Assembly: GCF_018860345.1 (NCBI RefSeq)
Contig: NZ_JAHKPJ010000002.1
Location: 1-64,000, forward strand
Length of the DNA: 64,000 nucleotides
DNA from: Psychrosphaera sp. F3M07
Lineage (GTDB): Bacteria; Pseudomonadota; Gammaproteobacteria; Enterobacterales; Alteromonadaceae
Reading direction: 5' to 3'
Part shown: piece by piece, positions 53,723-63,286 of the stretch
How the letters are laid out: each line of letters opens with the position of its first letter
How positions within the stretch are numbered: the stretch's first letter is position 1
Program-made: the position numbers and the translations under genes
The notes under the pieces: model-generated
The model's database searches: none
Seen by the model: the letters and a program-made list of their open reading frames with translations, nothing else
What the model was told of the DNA's origin: nothing

Positions 53723-54625
53723 ATGTCAGTTGTTATAAACGTAGAAAAATTAACAAAACAATACAAAGAATTAACGGCTGTAGATGGTATTTCGTTTTCA
53801 GTAAAACAAGGTACTTGTTTTGGCTTATTAGGGCCAAACGGAGCAGGCAAAACCACGACCATAGAAATGATGGAAGGGTTAGTTAAAGCGAGTTCTGGTG
53901 AGATTCACTTTTTTGGTGAGTTAATTAATAAAAAAACGTTACGAGAAATAGGCATTCAATTTCAGCACACGGCTTTACAAGATTATTTAACGGTGGAAGA
54001 AACCATCGACATGTTTTCTGCCTTTTATCCGAGAGTGACTGAAAAACAAACCTTGATGGACCTTTGTGATTTGCATGAAATAGCCGACCGAGATCACAAA
54101 AAGCTCTCTGGTGGTCAAAAACAAAGATTATTACTGGCTTTAGCTCTTATTAATGATCCTAAAATTCTATTCCTTGATGAACCCACAACCGGACTTGACC
54201 CACATGCCAGACGTAACTTTTGGGATTTGATCAATAAAGTAAAACAGCAAGGTAAAACGGTCGTGTTAACCACGCATTATATGGATGAAGCCGAATATTT
54301 GTGTGATGACATCGTCATCATGGATAAAGGCAAAATTATTGCGCACGACTCACCTCAAGGTCTGTTGTCTAGCCACTTTTCCGGTGCCATTATTCGACTG
54401 CCAATTGAGAACTTAAAAGATGACAATCCAGAACAATACGGTCGTTTATTTGGTGAGAATCATGTTGATATCGATGCGGAAGACGTAGAGAAAGTGATTT
54501 CAGATTTATTAGCTAAAAAGATCTCGTTAGAGGGATTACAAGTGAAATCGGCTAATTTGGACGATTTGTTTATTAAGTTAACAGGGCATCAGTTGTCTGA
54601 AAGCGAACAAAAGGAACAAGCATAA
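53723..54625 (+). CDS. ABC transporter ATP-binding protein (ABC-2 exporter type)
   Basis: The 300-residue protein has Walker A GPNGAGKTT, the Q-loop FQHTAL, the signature LSGGQKQRLLLALAL, Walker B ILFLDEPTTGLD and the switch His in LTTHYMDEAE. A C-terminal extension of about 80 residues is typical of drug-resistance or natA-like exporters. It overlaps the permease gene by one base. The substrate is unknown; NodI-, NatA- and antibiotic-exporter families share this form. Confidence 0.9.
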   Translation: MSVVINVEKLTKQYKELTAVDGISFSVKQGTCFGLLGPNGAGKTTTIEMMEGLVKASSGEIHFFGELINKKTLREIGIQFQHTALQDYLTVEETIDMFSAFYPRVTEKQTLMDLCDLHEIADRDHKKLSGGQKQRLLLALALINDPKILFLDEPTTGLDPHARRNFWDLINKVKQQGKTVVLTTHYMDEAEYLCDDIVIMDKGKIIAHDSPQGLLSSHFSGAIIRLPIENLKDDNPEQYGRLFGENHVDIDAEDVEKVISDLLAKKISLEGLQVKSANLDDLFIKLTGHQLSESEQKEQA

Positions 54626-55650
54626 TGTTATTTTTTAAACGTTTTTATGCCATCTTAAAAGCCAGAAATTTAGAGTTTTTTCGTGACCGTGCATCGTTAG
54701 GTTGGAGCATCGTTTTCCCCGTTTTATTATTAGTTGGTTTTGCCATCGTATTTAGTGGCGATGGCAAAGACATGTATAAAGTTGGGGTGTTAAATACACC
54801 TGATAAAGAGGCAACATTTTTACAAACTAAATACATCGAATTTGTTGATTATCAAGATACAGAGCTGGCGTTAGGTAAGATAAGACAACATAAGTTGGAC
54901 TTGTTAGTGGATTATCGTTTGGGTCTTTATTGGATCAACGATACGTCACCTAATGGTTATATGGCCGAACGTTTATTATTGTCAGAACAAAATGACATTG
55001 CTAAAAAAGAATGGGTAAAACAAACCGTTACCGGTAAACAAATACGTTATATAGATTGGGTATTACCGGGTATTTTGGGCATGAATATGATGTTCAGTTG
55101 TTTATTTGGTGTGGGTTACGTTATTGTTCGATACCGTAAATCAATGGTATTAAAACGCTTAAATGCCACGCCAGTAAGCGCGTTTGAATTTTTAACGGCG
55201 CAAATCGTTTCCCGCTTATTCATCGTTATGTGTTTGTCGTCGGTGATCTTTATTGGTTGTGATCTGATCTTCGATTTTTACATGTTAGGCAGTTATTTTG
55301 ATTTATTTATTATTGCCATATTGGGGGCGATGTCACTTATATCGTTAGGTTTGATTATCGCTGCCAGAAGTCAAAGTGAAGAGTTAACAGGTGGCTTATT
55401 AAATATGGCGTCTTGGCCTATGATGATATTTTCTGGAGTATGGTTCTCGTTAGAGGGCAGCCCAGAATTTATTCAACAAATGGCCTACTGGTTACCGCTC
55501 ACGCATTTAGTCGAAGGGGCACGTTCTATTATGACGGAAGGAGCAAACCTGTACGACTTACGTGAACATATCTTAGTTATGTTGGTCATGACGGGCGTAT
55601 TTTTAGGTTTAGGTACTTTAATGTTCCGCTGGGATGGTGATGGCCGTTAA
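54625..55650 (+). CDS. ABC-2 type permease
   Basis: The 341-residue protein has an N-terminal membrane helix (SLGWSIVFPVLLLVGFAIVF), a long external domain of about 100 residues, and five more helices. The segment WLPLTHLVEGARSIMTEGANL before the last helix is characteristic of ABC-2 exporters. It is coupled to the ATPase gene by a one-base overlap. The pair would form a homodimeric exporter; its substrate is unknown. Confidence 0.9.
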   Translation: MLFFKRFYAILKARNLEFFRDRASLGWSIVFPVLLLVGFAIVFSGDGKDMYKVGVLNTPDKEATFLQTKYIEFVDYQDTELALGKIRQHKLDLLVDYRLGLYWINDTSPNGYMAERLLLSEQNDIAKKEWVKQTVTGKQIRYIDWVLPGILGMNMMFSCLFGVGYVIVRYRKSMVLKRLNATPVSAFEFLTAQIVSRLFIVMCLSSVIFIGCDLIFDFYMLGSYFDLFIIAILGAMSLISLGLIIAARSQSEELTGGLLNMASWPMMIFSGVWFSLEGSPEFIQQMAYWLPLTHLVEGARSIMTEGANLYDLREHILVMLVMTGVFLGLGTLMFRWDGDGR

Positions 55651-55727
55651 TAAAGCCTCACCTTTAAATTAAGTATTTGGCTATAAAAGTTAAAATTAAT
55701 TGTGAAAATCAAGTACCATATGCCGTC

Positions 55728-55758
55728 TTTATCAGCCCCAGTTATTTGGGCTGATAAA
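55728..55758. other. Perfect 11-bp hairpin before the VF530 gene
   Basis: TTTATCAGCCC (55728-55738) is the reverse complement of 55748-55758 with a 9-base loop. It sits about 80 bp past the ABC permease gene and 22 bp before the start of the next gene. No T-run follows, so it may be a 5' leader structure or a weak terminator. Confidence 0.55.
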
Positions 55759-55780
55759 CCAACGGTTATCGGAGCTAGCA

Positions 55781-56122
55781 TTGAGTAAACAAATTAATAA
55801 CCCATTACATGGCATCACGCTACAAAACTTGTTAACAGAACTCGTTGACGTGTATGGCTGGGAATATTTAGCTGAACAAGTGGAAGTACGTTGTTTTATG
55901 TTCGACCCTAGTATTAAGTCGAGTTTAAAGTTTTTACGAAAAACTCAGTGGGCTAGAGATAAAGTTGAAGCGATTTACCTGTCCATGTTAGCAGAACAAA
56001 CAGACAGCCAGACCGAGAACGATTCTCAAAGCCATTCTGAAGACGGATCTCAGAGCCAACCTGAAAGCATAAACCCGTGGGCCCAAAGCTTAAACGCATT
56101 ATCAAATGACAATAAAAGCTAA
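55781..56122 (+). CDS. VF530 family (DUF2132) DNA-binding protein
   Basis: Residues 5-70 ([29 protein letters not shown], then [23 protein letters not shown]) match the VF530/DUF2132 domain, a small helical protein proposed to bind DNA. The start is TTG at 55781, with GGAG six bases upstream. After the domain is a Gln/Ser/Asp/Glu-rich tail ([19 protein letters not shown]) that looks disordered and is not part of the family core. The function is not established. Confidence 0.88.
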   Translation: MSKQINNPLHGITLQNLLTELVDVYGWEYLAEQVEVRCFMFDPSIKSSLKFLRKTQWARDKVEAIYLSMLAEQTDSQTENDSQSHSEDGSQSQPESINPWAQSLNALSNDNKS

Positions 56123-56146
56123 GTTGAGTACACAACTTAGCTTTTA
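56114..56146. terminator. Bidirectional intrinsic terminator
   Basis: AAAAGCTAAGTTG (56114-56126) pairs perfectly with CAACTTAGCTTTT (56133-56145). It separates the VF530 gene (+) from the end of the hybrid kinase gene (-). Confidence 0.92.
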
Positions 56147-56210
56147 TGTCGCTTTCAAAAAAATGTTATAACCACTTCTCAAACAATCGCTTATCAATAG
56201 ACTCAAAGCA

Positions 56211-59200
56211 TTAAGACAATACTTGTTTGATCAAGTGTTTTAACGCCAATGCTTTCACTGGTTTTCTAATAAAACTAAACTGAGCATCACTGCAATGTTG
56301 TCTTAACTGCTCTGATGGATCCGCAGAACAAACAATACATGGGGCTGACCATAGGTTGTCCTTAAACAATTCAAGTACTAAGTCCACACCATTGTCGCCA
56401 TTATCCAAATGATAATCGGCAATCACTAATTGAGGTGTAAAGGGGGCCGTGTTGTTATGCGCCACTTGATGCTGTTGCCAACCTTGCTGTCCAGAAACCG
56501 CCGTGACCTCACACCCCCAGCCTTGTAGCTGTTTGGTGAGAGCCGTTAACATTAATTCATCATTATCAATTAATAGTACCGATAACCCACTTAAATCTGA
56601 GTTTTGGTTGTTTTGTGCAGCGAGTTTTAAGTCATGCTCGTGGTTTTGTTTTTTAACTACTCTTGGAATATCCACATAAAACACCGAGCCTTTGTTGAGA
56701 GTAGATTTAATGCCCATAGATAAATTAAGTAACTTCACTATACGATCAGAAATTGCTAACCCTAACCCTAATCCAGGTTTATCTCGGTTGCTTTCTAATC
56801 GTTCAAACTCTTGGAATATCAAGGTTTGTTTTTCAAGTGGGATACCAGGACCGTTATCCCAAACTTCTATTCTTATGGCGTTATTGTGGTGACGAACCCC
56901 TAAAAGTACTTTGGCTTTTGTTTCGTCACTTGTCGAGCCGGTTTGTTCATTACCTAGGGGACTGTAATGAATAGCGTTGGCTAATAAGTTTTGAATAACC
57001 CGTCGAATTAAACGTTTATCCGTATTCACCCAACAAGACGAATGAACATAACTAAAGGTTATCTGTTGCTGATTGGCTAATATAGCTATTTCATGGCTGA
57101 GCGGTTCTAATACATCGTTAATATTAAACGGGCTTAATTCAGGTTGTTGACCGCTACTGTCTAATTTTGATATTTCTACCAAGTCTGACAATAATACTTC
57201 AACCACGTTTAATGAGTTTTGGATATGATCGGCAAGTTGCTCACTCGGCGTGTCTTTGACTTGTTGTTTTAACATATCTGTAAATAAGGCTAGGGCGTTA
57301 AACGGTTGCATTAAGTCGTGACTGGCCGCGGCTAAAAATCGAGTTTTACTTTTATTGGCCGCTTCCGCTTCTGCCATTGCATGATCAAGTTCTTTTGTGC
57401 GTTCAATTACGCGCATCTCAAGGGTTTCATTGGCCTGTTGTAGCGCTTTTTCTGCGGCTATATGTTTGGTGATGTCGGTAAAGGTACTAACAAAACCACC
57501 GCCGGGCATAGCTTGGCCTCTTATCTCCAATACGACGCCGTTAGGTAATATACGTTGATAATAATGACTGTTGCCAGAACGCATATGTTCAATGCGTTTA
57601 TTAATAAGTTCATCGGCGTCATTGCCATTAATAATCCCGCGTTGCACATTATATTTTAGTAACTCTGATATATGTTTCCCGGCTTGTAAAAAGTTTGCAG
57701 GGTAACCCAACAACTCTATATAACGTTTGTTCCAAGCCACTAGACGCATGTCTGCGTCAATAATACTCATGCCTTGTTCAATGTTCTCCACACCAGCTTG
57801 CAATAGCTCACGGTTAAATTGAAATAGCTCACTGGCCTCATCAACTATGTTGGCCACTTGTTCTAAAGACATTGGATTAACATCATCATCCGAGCTTGTG
57901 GCTGCTTTCATTACTAAGCGAGTTGATGCACTTCCTAAAACACTGGATAACTGCTTTTGGCTGTAATCAATTAAATACTGCGGTGCTAATTGGTTTCGGT
58001 TCCTGTGAACTCCACTGCGTTCAATCAGTTCGGTGGCAGCATCGTGATTAACAAAACGATGCAATAAATTGAATAAGTCTTGGATGGTTAATTGATAACT
58101 AAACTGGCCTTGATGTTTTTTCATAAACAATTCGGCCTGCAGTTTTTCACCAATACTGCGAGATGAATACAAAGACACCACAATAAAAACCAATGTATTG
58201 ACCAACAAACTCACTATCACGCCATGGGTAACATCATCCAAATAGCTAAAACCAAATAAACTAGTGGGCTTTAACCAAGCTAAATTAAACATGCCATGAT
58301 TAACCAATGCTGAGTCAGGAAACACCATAGGAATAAATAAGGTATAGACCCATAATAAACCACCCACAATTAACCCTGACAATGCCGCGATAGAGCTGGC
58401 TTTACGCCAATATAAGGCACCGATTACAGCAGGGGAAACTTGCGCTAATAAGACAAAAGCCAATAACCCTAAAGTGGCTAAATGACTCTGTTGAGACACA
58501 AAACGTTCAAACAAAAACGACAGTAATAACACCAAAGCAATCGCTGCGCGCCTAAAGGTAAGTAATAAACGCGACAGTTGAGTTTTTTGCGCCAAGTTAA
58601 ATATTTTAAATTTAACCAAACTGGGGGTGATGATGTCGGTGGTTAACATGGTACTGAGTACAATTGCGGCCACAATTACCATACTGGTGGCTGCTGCTAA
58701 GCCGCCTATATACACTAAAATACTTAGCCATTCTTGTTGGTGATATAAAGGTAATGTCAGTATATAAGTATCGGCATTAACACTGCCGCCTGGAAATGTG
58801 ACTTGTCCGGCAATGGCGATAGGCAGTACAAATAAGTTAATTAATAACAAATACACAGGGTATAACCATCGTGCTTTTTTCAGCTCTGATTCGTTGTTAT
58901 TTTCAATAAACATCATGTGATAAAGCTGTGGGGTGATGAATATGGTCACCATACCCAATAATATTTGGGATACGGTAAAGTAAGCGGTTTGGGTAGCGTC
59001 TAGTTGCGACTGAAGCGCTTCTTGTTGCGGTATTTGTTGGTTAAGTAAGTCAGTAAAACCGTCAAATAAATAATAAGTGGTAAACAATCCCACCAAGGTG
59101 ATGGCAAATAATTTAACAATAGAACTAAAGGCAATAGCAAAAACTAACCCTTGGTTTTGATTATTAATGGCCACGTTACGAGCACCAAACAAGATACTGA

Positions 59201-59828
59201 ATACCACTAATACGATTGTCACTACAAAGGTGGTGCTGATACCTGACTGGTAACTGCCAGTAACGAGATCAAAGCTCTGACTGATTGCCCGTAACTGCAA
59301 AGATATATAAGGAATCGTTCCCAGTAACGCAATTAATGACACCACACCGGCAATCATGGGTGCACGTTCATAGCGGCTGGCAATAAAGTCAGCAATGGAG
59401 GTTAAGTTTTGTTGTTTGGTGACACGTAACATTTTTAACAGCAGCGGCCATGCCAATACAAAACAAGCTATAGTGCCAACATAGATAGGTGCTAACCACA
59501 AACCAGAGCTGCTCGCTTGACCAATGATCCCGTAAAACGCCCAAGAGGTACAACTAACCCCTAACGACAAACTATACACCCAAGGGTTGCTTGCCCACTT
59601 TTTATTGCTAGCCTTTTGACCCCAATACGCTACTAAAAATAGTAAAACCAAATAACCAATAGATAAAAATGTAATAAGCCAAGTGTCTAAAGAAAGCCAA
59701 ATTAACAAAACAAAGACCTTAAAAATGATTGGACTAAAAAAAACGTAAAATAATACTAACGTAGACAGGAGGTTAACACACCGATAATTACGCCATAGTG
59801 AACTAAGGTAGTAGTTATTTTTTATCAA
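56211..59828 (-). CDS. SLC5-domain hybrid sensor histidine kinase, CrbS-like
   Basis: The 1205-residue protein has three parts. About residues 30-570 are some thirteen membrane helices of a sodium:solute symporter (SSS/SLC5), with SLGVSCTSWAFYGIIGQASSSG and QVSPAVIGALYWRKASS. Residues near 690-800 are a PAS domain, followed by a short coiled coil. The kinase has His near residue 837 in ASHDLMQPFNALALF, an ATPase domain (NLLANAIHYSPLG, DNGPGIP, GLGLGLAISDRI) and a C-terminal receiver with the phosphoacceptor Asp near 1137 in LVIADYHL. This layout matches CrbS/MxtR, which with CrbR/ErdR controls acetate use. The likely partner regulator is the gene at 15266. It is divergent from an MFS gene with a gap of only 52 bp. 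Confidence 0.93.
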   Translation of the reverse strand: MIKNNYYLSSLWRNYRCVNLLSTLVLFYVFFSPIIFKVFVLLIWLSLDTWLITFLSIGYLVLLFLVAYWGQKASNKKWASNPWVYSLSLGVSCTSWAFYGIIGQASSSGLWLAPIYVGTIACFVLAWPLLLKMLRVTKQQNLTSIADFIASRYERAPMIAGVVSLIALLGTIPYISLQLRAISQSFDLVTGSYQSGISTTFVVTIVLVVFSILFGARNVAINNQNQGLVFAIAFSSIVKLFAITLVGLFTTYYLFDGFTDLLNQQIPQQEALQSQLDATQTAYFTVSQILLGMVTIFITPQLYHMMFIENNNESELKKARWLYPVYLLLINLFVLPIAIAGQVTFPGGSVNADTYILTLPLYHQQEWLSILVYIGGLAAATSMVIVAAIVLSTMLTTDIITPSLVKFKIFNLAQKTQLSRLLLTFRRAAIALVLLLSFLFERFVSQQSHLATLGLLAFVLLAQVSPAVIGALYWRKASSIAALSGLIVGGLLWVYTLFIPMVFPDSALVNHGMFNLAWLKPTSLFGFSYLDDVTHGVIVSLLVNTLVFIVVSLYSSRSIGEKLQAELFMKKHQGQFSYQLTIQDLFNLLHRFVNHDAATELIERSGVHRNRNQLAPQYLIDYSQKQLSSVLGSASTRLVMKAATSSDDDVNPMSLEQVANIVDEASELFQFNRELLQAGVENIEQGMSIIDADMRLVAWNKRYIELLGYPANFLQAGKHISELLKYNVQRGIINGNDADELINKRIEHMRSGNSHYYQRILPNGVVLEIRGQAMPGGGFVSTFTDITKHIAAEKALQQANETLEMRVIERTKELDHAMAEAEAANKSKTRFLAAASHDLMQPFNALALFTDMLKQQVKDTPSEQLADHIQNSLNVVEVLLSDLVEISKLDSSGQQPELSPFNINDVLEPLSHEIAILANQQQITFSYVHSSCWVNTDKRLIRRVIQNLLANAIHYSPLGNEQTGSTSDETKAKVLLGVRHHNNAIRIEVWDNGPGIPLEKQTLIFQEFERLESNRDKPGLGLGLAISDRIVKLLNLSMGIKSTLNKGSVFYVDIPRVVKKQNHEHDLKLAAQNNQNSDLSGLSVLLIDNDELMLTALTKQLQGWGCEVTAVSGQQGWQQHQVAHNNTAPFTPQLVIADYHLDNGDNGVDLVLELFKDNLWSAPCIVCSADPSEQLRQHCSDAQFSFIRKPVKALALKHLIKQVLS

Positions 59829-59880
59829 GGCTAAGTTAGTCTGCCTAATCGGTGATTAACCCTATTGGAAGTTAGCATAT

Positions 59881-61086
59881 ATGAAAATCAGTAATAAATA
59901 CTTAGTCGAGGGCATTGTTTTCTTTAGCTATGTTTTATTCGCCATGGCTTGGGTTGGTGGAACCGCAAGCATGGATCAAATCATGGCAGAGTTGCATGTC
60001 AGTAGTCTAGCATCGGCAAGTTTTATCAGTGGTGCGGTTACCATAGCTAAGATCATAGGCACGTTCTTAGCTGCATGGATAGCCATAAAAATGGGAATAA
60101 AAAACGCATTTTTAATGTCCTGTATTTTAGTGTGTGTTGGTGTACTTACGCCCATTGCAGGCAGTTATGATGTATTACTTGTGAGTCGCTTTTTGATGGG
60201 ATTAGGCGGTGCATTAATGATTGTATATTTTAATCCTATAGTAATGCAGTGGTTTCCAACGGAAGAGCGTTCAACCATAAATGGTTTAAATGCCGTAGCA
60301 TTTAATATAGGCACCGCTGTCATTTTATGGTCAATGACAGGCATTAATATTGTTACGGGCGGTTGGCAAAATTCATTATTAGTGTTTTCAGGCATCAGTT
60401 TATTATTAGCGTTAGCATGGTTGTTTGTTAAGTGGGATAACAATGAAACAACGAGCAGTGCTGCAACTGCCACATCGCCAGATCCTCAAAATACTGTGCC
60501 AGAAGCAGATTACAGCTATGCAGATGGTTTAAAAGACCGCTTTAATTGGGTGTATGCATTAACGTATTCAGGTTTGTTGGCTTTTTATATTTGTTTATTT
60601 ACCTTTTATCCAAAAGCCGGAATTGTTGCCAGTAAGTGGGTTATCGGTTTTGGTATTGTTGGTACTATTGCAGGCATGATTTACAGTAAAAAAATTAAAC
60701 AACGGATACCTATTATTAGATGGTCTGGTTTAGTGCAGCTTATTACTGTTTTAGGATTATCATTTAGTGTCAATCCAATGATCCAAACGTTATGTGCCAT
60801 TGTGCTAGGTTTCTTCATCTTCTTTCCAATCACGGCATTGGTTACCATTCCACACGAAATGCCAAAAATGACCAGTCAAAAAATCACTGTAGTTTTTAGT
60901 TTGTTTTGGTCTATTAGTTACTTATTTGCAACTGTGGTGTTGTGGGTGTTTGGTAAGTTAGTTGATTTATCAAATGGCGATTTTACCTATGCATTTATCT
61001 TGATCAGTATCATCAGTAGCACATTCTTTATTGGTAGTTTTTTCTTGGCAGAAACCAATAAAAAGTCGCAATCGGTAGAGGAATAA
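59881..61086 (+). CDS. MFS transporter
   Basis: The 401-residue protein has twelve predicted membrane helices, an MFS loop 2-3 (AAWIAIKMGIKNAFLM), SRFLMGLGGALMIVYFNP in helix 4 and a central cytoplasmic loop rich in Thr/Ser/Ala (NNETTSSAATATSPDPQN). No substrate family can be fixed; it resembles CynX/NimT-type or other anion/metabolite carriers only loosely. The esterase gene starts four bases after it, so the two probably serve one catabolic pathway, and the divergent hybrid kinase may regulate them. Confidence 0.85.
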   Translation: MKISNKYLVEGIVFFSYVLFAMAWVGGTASMDQIMAELHVSSLASASFISGAVTIAKIIGTFLAAWIAIKMGIKNAFLMSCILVCVGVLTPIAGSYDVLLVSRFLMGLGGALMIVYFNPIVMQWFPTEERSTINGLNAVAFNIGTAVILWSMTGINIVTGGWQNSLLVFSGISLLLALAWLFVKWDNNETTSSAATATSPDPQNTVPEADYSYADGLKDRFNWVYALTYSGLLAFYICLFTFYPKAGIVASKWVIGFGIVGTIAGMIYSKKIKQRIPIIRWSGLVQLITVLGLSFSVNPMIQTLCAIVLGFFIFFPITALVTIPHEMPKMTSQKITVVFSLFWSISYLFATVVLWVFGKLVDLSNGDFTYAFILISIISSTFFIGSFFLAETNKKSQSVEE

Positions 61087-61089
61087 TTT

Positions 61090-62019
61090 ATGCGCGGAAC
61101 CTTAGCCCCTCATTTAGAAGAATTTATTGGTCAGCTTAATCAAGCGGCGGAACAAGCCATTAAAGATGGTGTCGTATCTACACCTGAATTGGCACGGACT
61201 AACTTAGCCAAATTATCCGCATTTGTAACAAAATCGCCAGATATTGCGTTTATGCAAAATTCTGAGTTAATCATTAAATCACATAATATTCCTGTGCGGA
61301 TTTATAGTCCTGCACCGGATGAACGTTTACCTGTATTGCTTTATTTTCATGGTGGCGGTCATATGTGTGGTGATACACAAATGTATGATCCTATGTGTCG
61401 TAAAATTGCGCTAGCGGCTAATTGTGTAGTCATTAGTGTTGAGTATCGTTTGGCACCAGAACATCCTTATCCGGCCGGACTAGATGATGCGGAACTGGTT
61501 CTGCGTCATTATCAAACGTTATTAACCGACGTCGCCTTTAACAATCAAATCATGGTAGGCGGTGATAGTGCTGGTGGAGCGATATGTACCAGTCTTGTCA
61601 TGCGTAAAGCTCAAGGCGCGGACTTAACTATTGATAAACAAGTTTTGATATACCCAAGTGTGGATTACTCATTTAGCTTTCCGTCCTTCATTGAAAACGG
61701 TGATGGTTATTTGTTAACTAAGGCACGTGTACAGTGGTATTTTGAAAACTACTTTCACCAAGGTGAAAGCAGAAAAACAGTATCACCAGTATTTGGCCCA
61801 TTAGATAATAATGCACCTAAAACGTTAGTGCTCACCACTAGCTGTGATCCTCTGCGAGATGAGGGGATTGCCTACCATAACCGATTGATTGAGCTTGGTG
61901 TGTCGTCACAACATTATGAGTTTGAAGGCATGGTGCATGCGTTTATGAATTTAGAGGATTTAGTGCCTGATGAATGTGCGTTATTGTTTGAAAAAATTGG
62001 TGCGTTTATTAATAGCTAA
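61090..62019 (+). CDS. HSL-family alpha/beta hydrolase (esterase)
   Basis: The 309-residue protein has the hormone-sensitive-lipase family oxyanion motif HGGGH (87-91), nucleophile Ser160 in GGDSAGGAI, acid Asp253 in TTSCDPLRDEG and His283 in EGMVHAFMNL. No signal peptide is seen, so it is cytoplasmic. It probably hydrolyses a short-chain or terpenoid/carboxylic ester taken up by the MFS carrier encoded directly before it, which is inference. The start ATG at 61090 follows the upstream stop by three bases. Confidence 0.9.
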   Translation: MRGTLAPHLEEFIGQLNQAAEQAIKDGVVSTPELARTNLAKLSAFVTKSPDIAFMQNSELIIKSHNIPVRIYSPAPDERLPVLLYFHGGGHMCGDTQMYDPMCRKIALAANCVVISVEYRLAPEHPYPAGLDDAELVLRHYQTLLTDVAFNNQIMVGGDSAGGAICTSLVMRKAQGADLTIDKQVLIYPSVDYSFSFPSFIENGDGYLLTKARVQWYFENYFHQGESRKTVSPVFGPLDNNAPKTLVLTTSCDPLRDEGIAYHNRLIELGVSSQHYEFEGMVHAFMNLEDLVPDECALLFEKIGAFINS

Positions 62020-62036
62020 AATTTAAAATTTTAGCT
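62014..62036. terminator. AT-rich hairpin at the end of the MFS-esterase unit
   Basis: AGCTAAAATTTAAAATTTTAGCT is self-complementary apart from its centre and includes the esterase stop codon. No T-run follows, and it lies between convergent genes. Terminator function is possible but unproven. Confidence 0.4.
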
Positions 62037-62057
62037 CAACGTGTCGAAAACAACTTT

Positions 62058-63095
62058 TTATTTGTGTTCGTTATCGTTTAATATTTTAGCAATACGGTTG
62101 AAGATAATTTCCGATAAATTCCAATAGTAGAGTTCGGAGTCTGTTGTATTGTTAAATTGAATGACAACTGTATCAGTCTCTTTATAATATTTGGCATGGC
62201 TTTGATAGCCAGGAATCCAACCGCCATGTTCATACTTATAAATTGAACTATATATTTCCTGCCCACCGTCTTTAAACAATGAACCATCATTTAAGGCACG
62301 CAAAAATATACCTACATCTTCTGCTGTTGCGATCATACCTCCATAATTAGATGACTTTATATCGTCCTCAACACCTACATGATATCCCCCCATTACCGTT
62401 TCAATATTCACATCATTAAGTGAACCATAAGTGTTGACTAGATTAAGAGGCGTTAATATTTCATCTTTAATGTATTGAAACCTTTCTTTGCCAGTTGTTT
62501 TTTCAATCAGCTTGGCAATGAGTAAATAGTTGGTATTTGAGTATTCGTAGTCGCTATTAGGTTTAAAACTAGCTGGTTTGTCTAATATCAGATCAAGAGT
62601 TTCTTGGTAACTTCCTGTGGGGTAAGTCCAATAGTTTGGCGTGTCAGTGTAATTAGGAATACCACTTCTGTGTTGCACCATCATTTTTAAAGTAATTTTG
62701 TCTGCATTTTCAATGCGAGTTGCAAGCTCAGGAAAGTAATCGGCAAGGGTTTTATCTAAAGATAGTTGATTATTATTGACTAACTTGGCAATGGCCGCGG
62801 CAGAATATAATTTATTAATACTGCCTATCTTAAATAAAGCATGAGGGTCTGCGGATATTTTGTCAGCTCTGTCAAACCATCCGGCTGAATAAAACTCAGG
62901 CGGCTTGCCTTTTGTTTCCACGTAAACAATTATGCCATCCAAACCTAAATCAACAGCCTCAGTAACTTGCGCTTGAATTGTATTTGGCAATGGTAATAAC
63001 CAAGCTTTTACCAAGAGCCAAGGTACAAATGCCAGAGAAATTATGGTGCCAAAAAGTAATGCCATCCTAATGTAACCTCGGAATTTATTATTCAA
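62058..63095 (-). CDS. Serine hydrolase of the beta-lactamase class C/PBP4* family
   Basis: The 345-residue protein begins with a membrane anchor or signal (MALLFGTIISLAFVPWLLVKAWLL) followed by the penicillin-binding fold: SxxK in GSINKLYS (Ser92, Lys95), the YSN triad (185-187), and a late HGGWIPGYQSHAKYY segment where the KTG-like HxG lies. These enzymes include esterases, D-Ala-D-Ala peptidases and beta-lactamases; nothing here marks a true beta-lactamase. It is a single gene, convergent with the esterase gene. Confidence 0.87.
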   Translation of the reverse strand: MNNKFRGYIRMALLFGTIISLAFVPWLLVKAWLLPLPNTIQAQVTEAVDLGLDGIIVYVETKGKPPEFYSAGWFDRADKISADPHALFKIGSINKLYSAAAIAKLVNNNQLSLDKTLADYFPELATRIENADKITLKMMVQHRSGIPNYTDTPNYWTYPTGSYQETLDLILDKPASFKPNSDYEYSNTNYLLIAKLIEKTTGKERFQYIKDEILTPLNLVNTYGSLNDVNIETVMGGYHVGVEDDIKSSNYGGMIATAEDVGIFLRALNDGSLFKDGGQEIYSSIYKYEHGGWIPGYQSHAKYYKETDTVVIQFNNTTDSELYYWNLSEIIFNRIAKILNDNEHK

Positions 63096-63286
63096 TTTAT
63101 GATTCTCTTTTATGGTTTATTTTTATGATAACAAACCATTTTAATAATTCATGTTTTACCTTGTATGATTTATAAGTGACCAAGGAATGAGGAAAGGTGA
63201 CAAAAAATTTTAACTATTGATGTGTCCTGCTCTAAAAGGGGAGGAAGTTTAGAGCAGGTAAAGAGTAAGATAATGATAAATAATTG

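Noticed and set aside
62058-63095. True beta-lactamase
   Set aside because: SxxK and YSN are shared by the whole class C-like serine hydrolase family; nothing marks antibiotic hydrolysis specifically.
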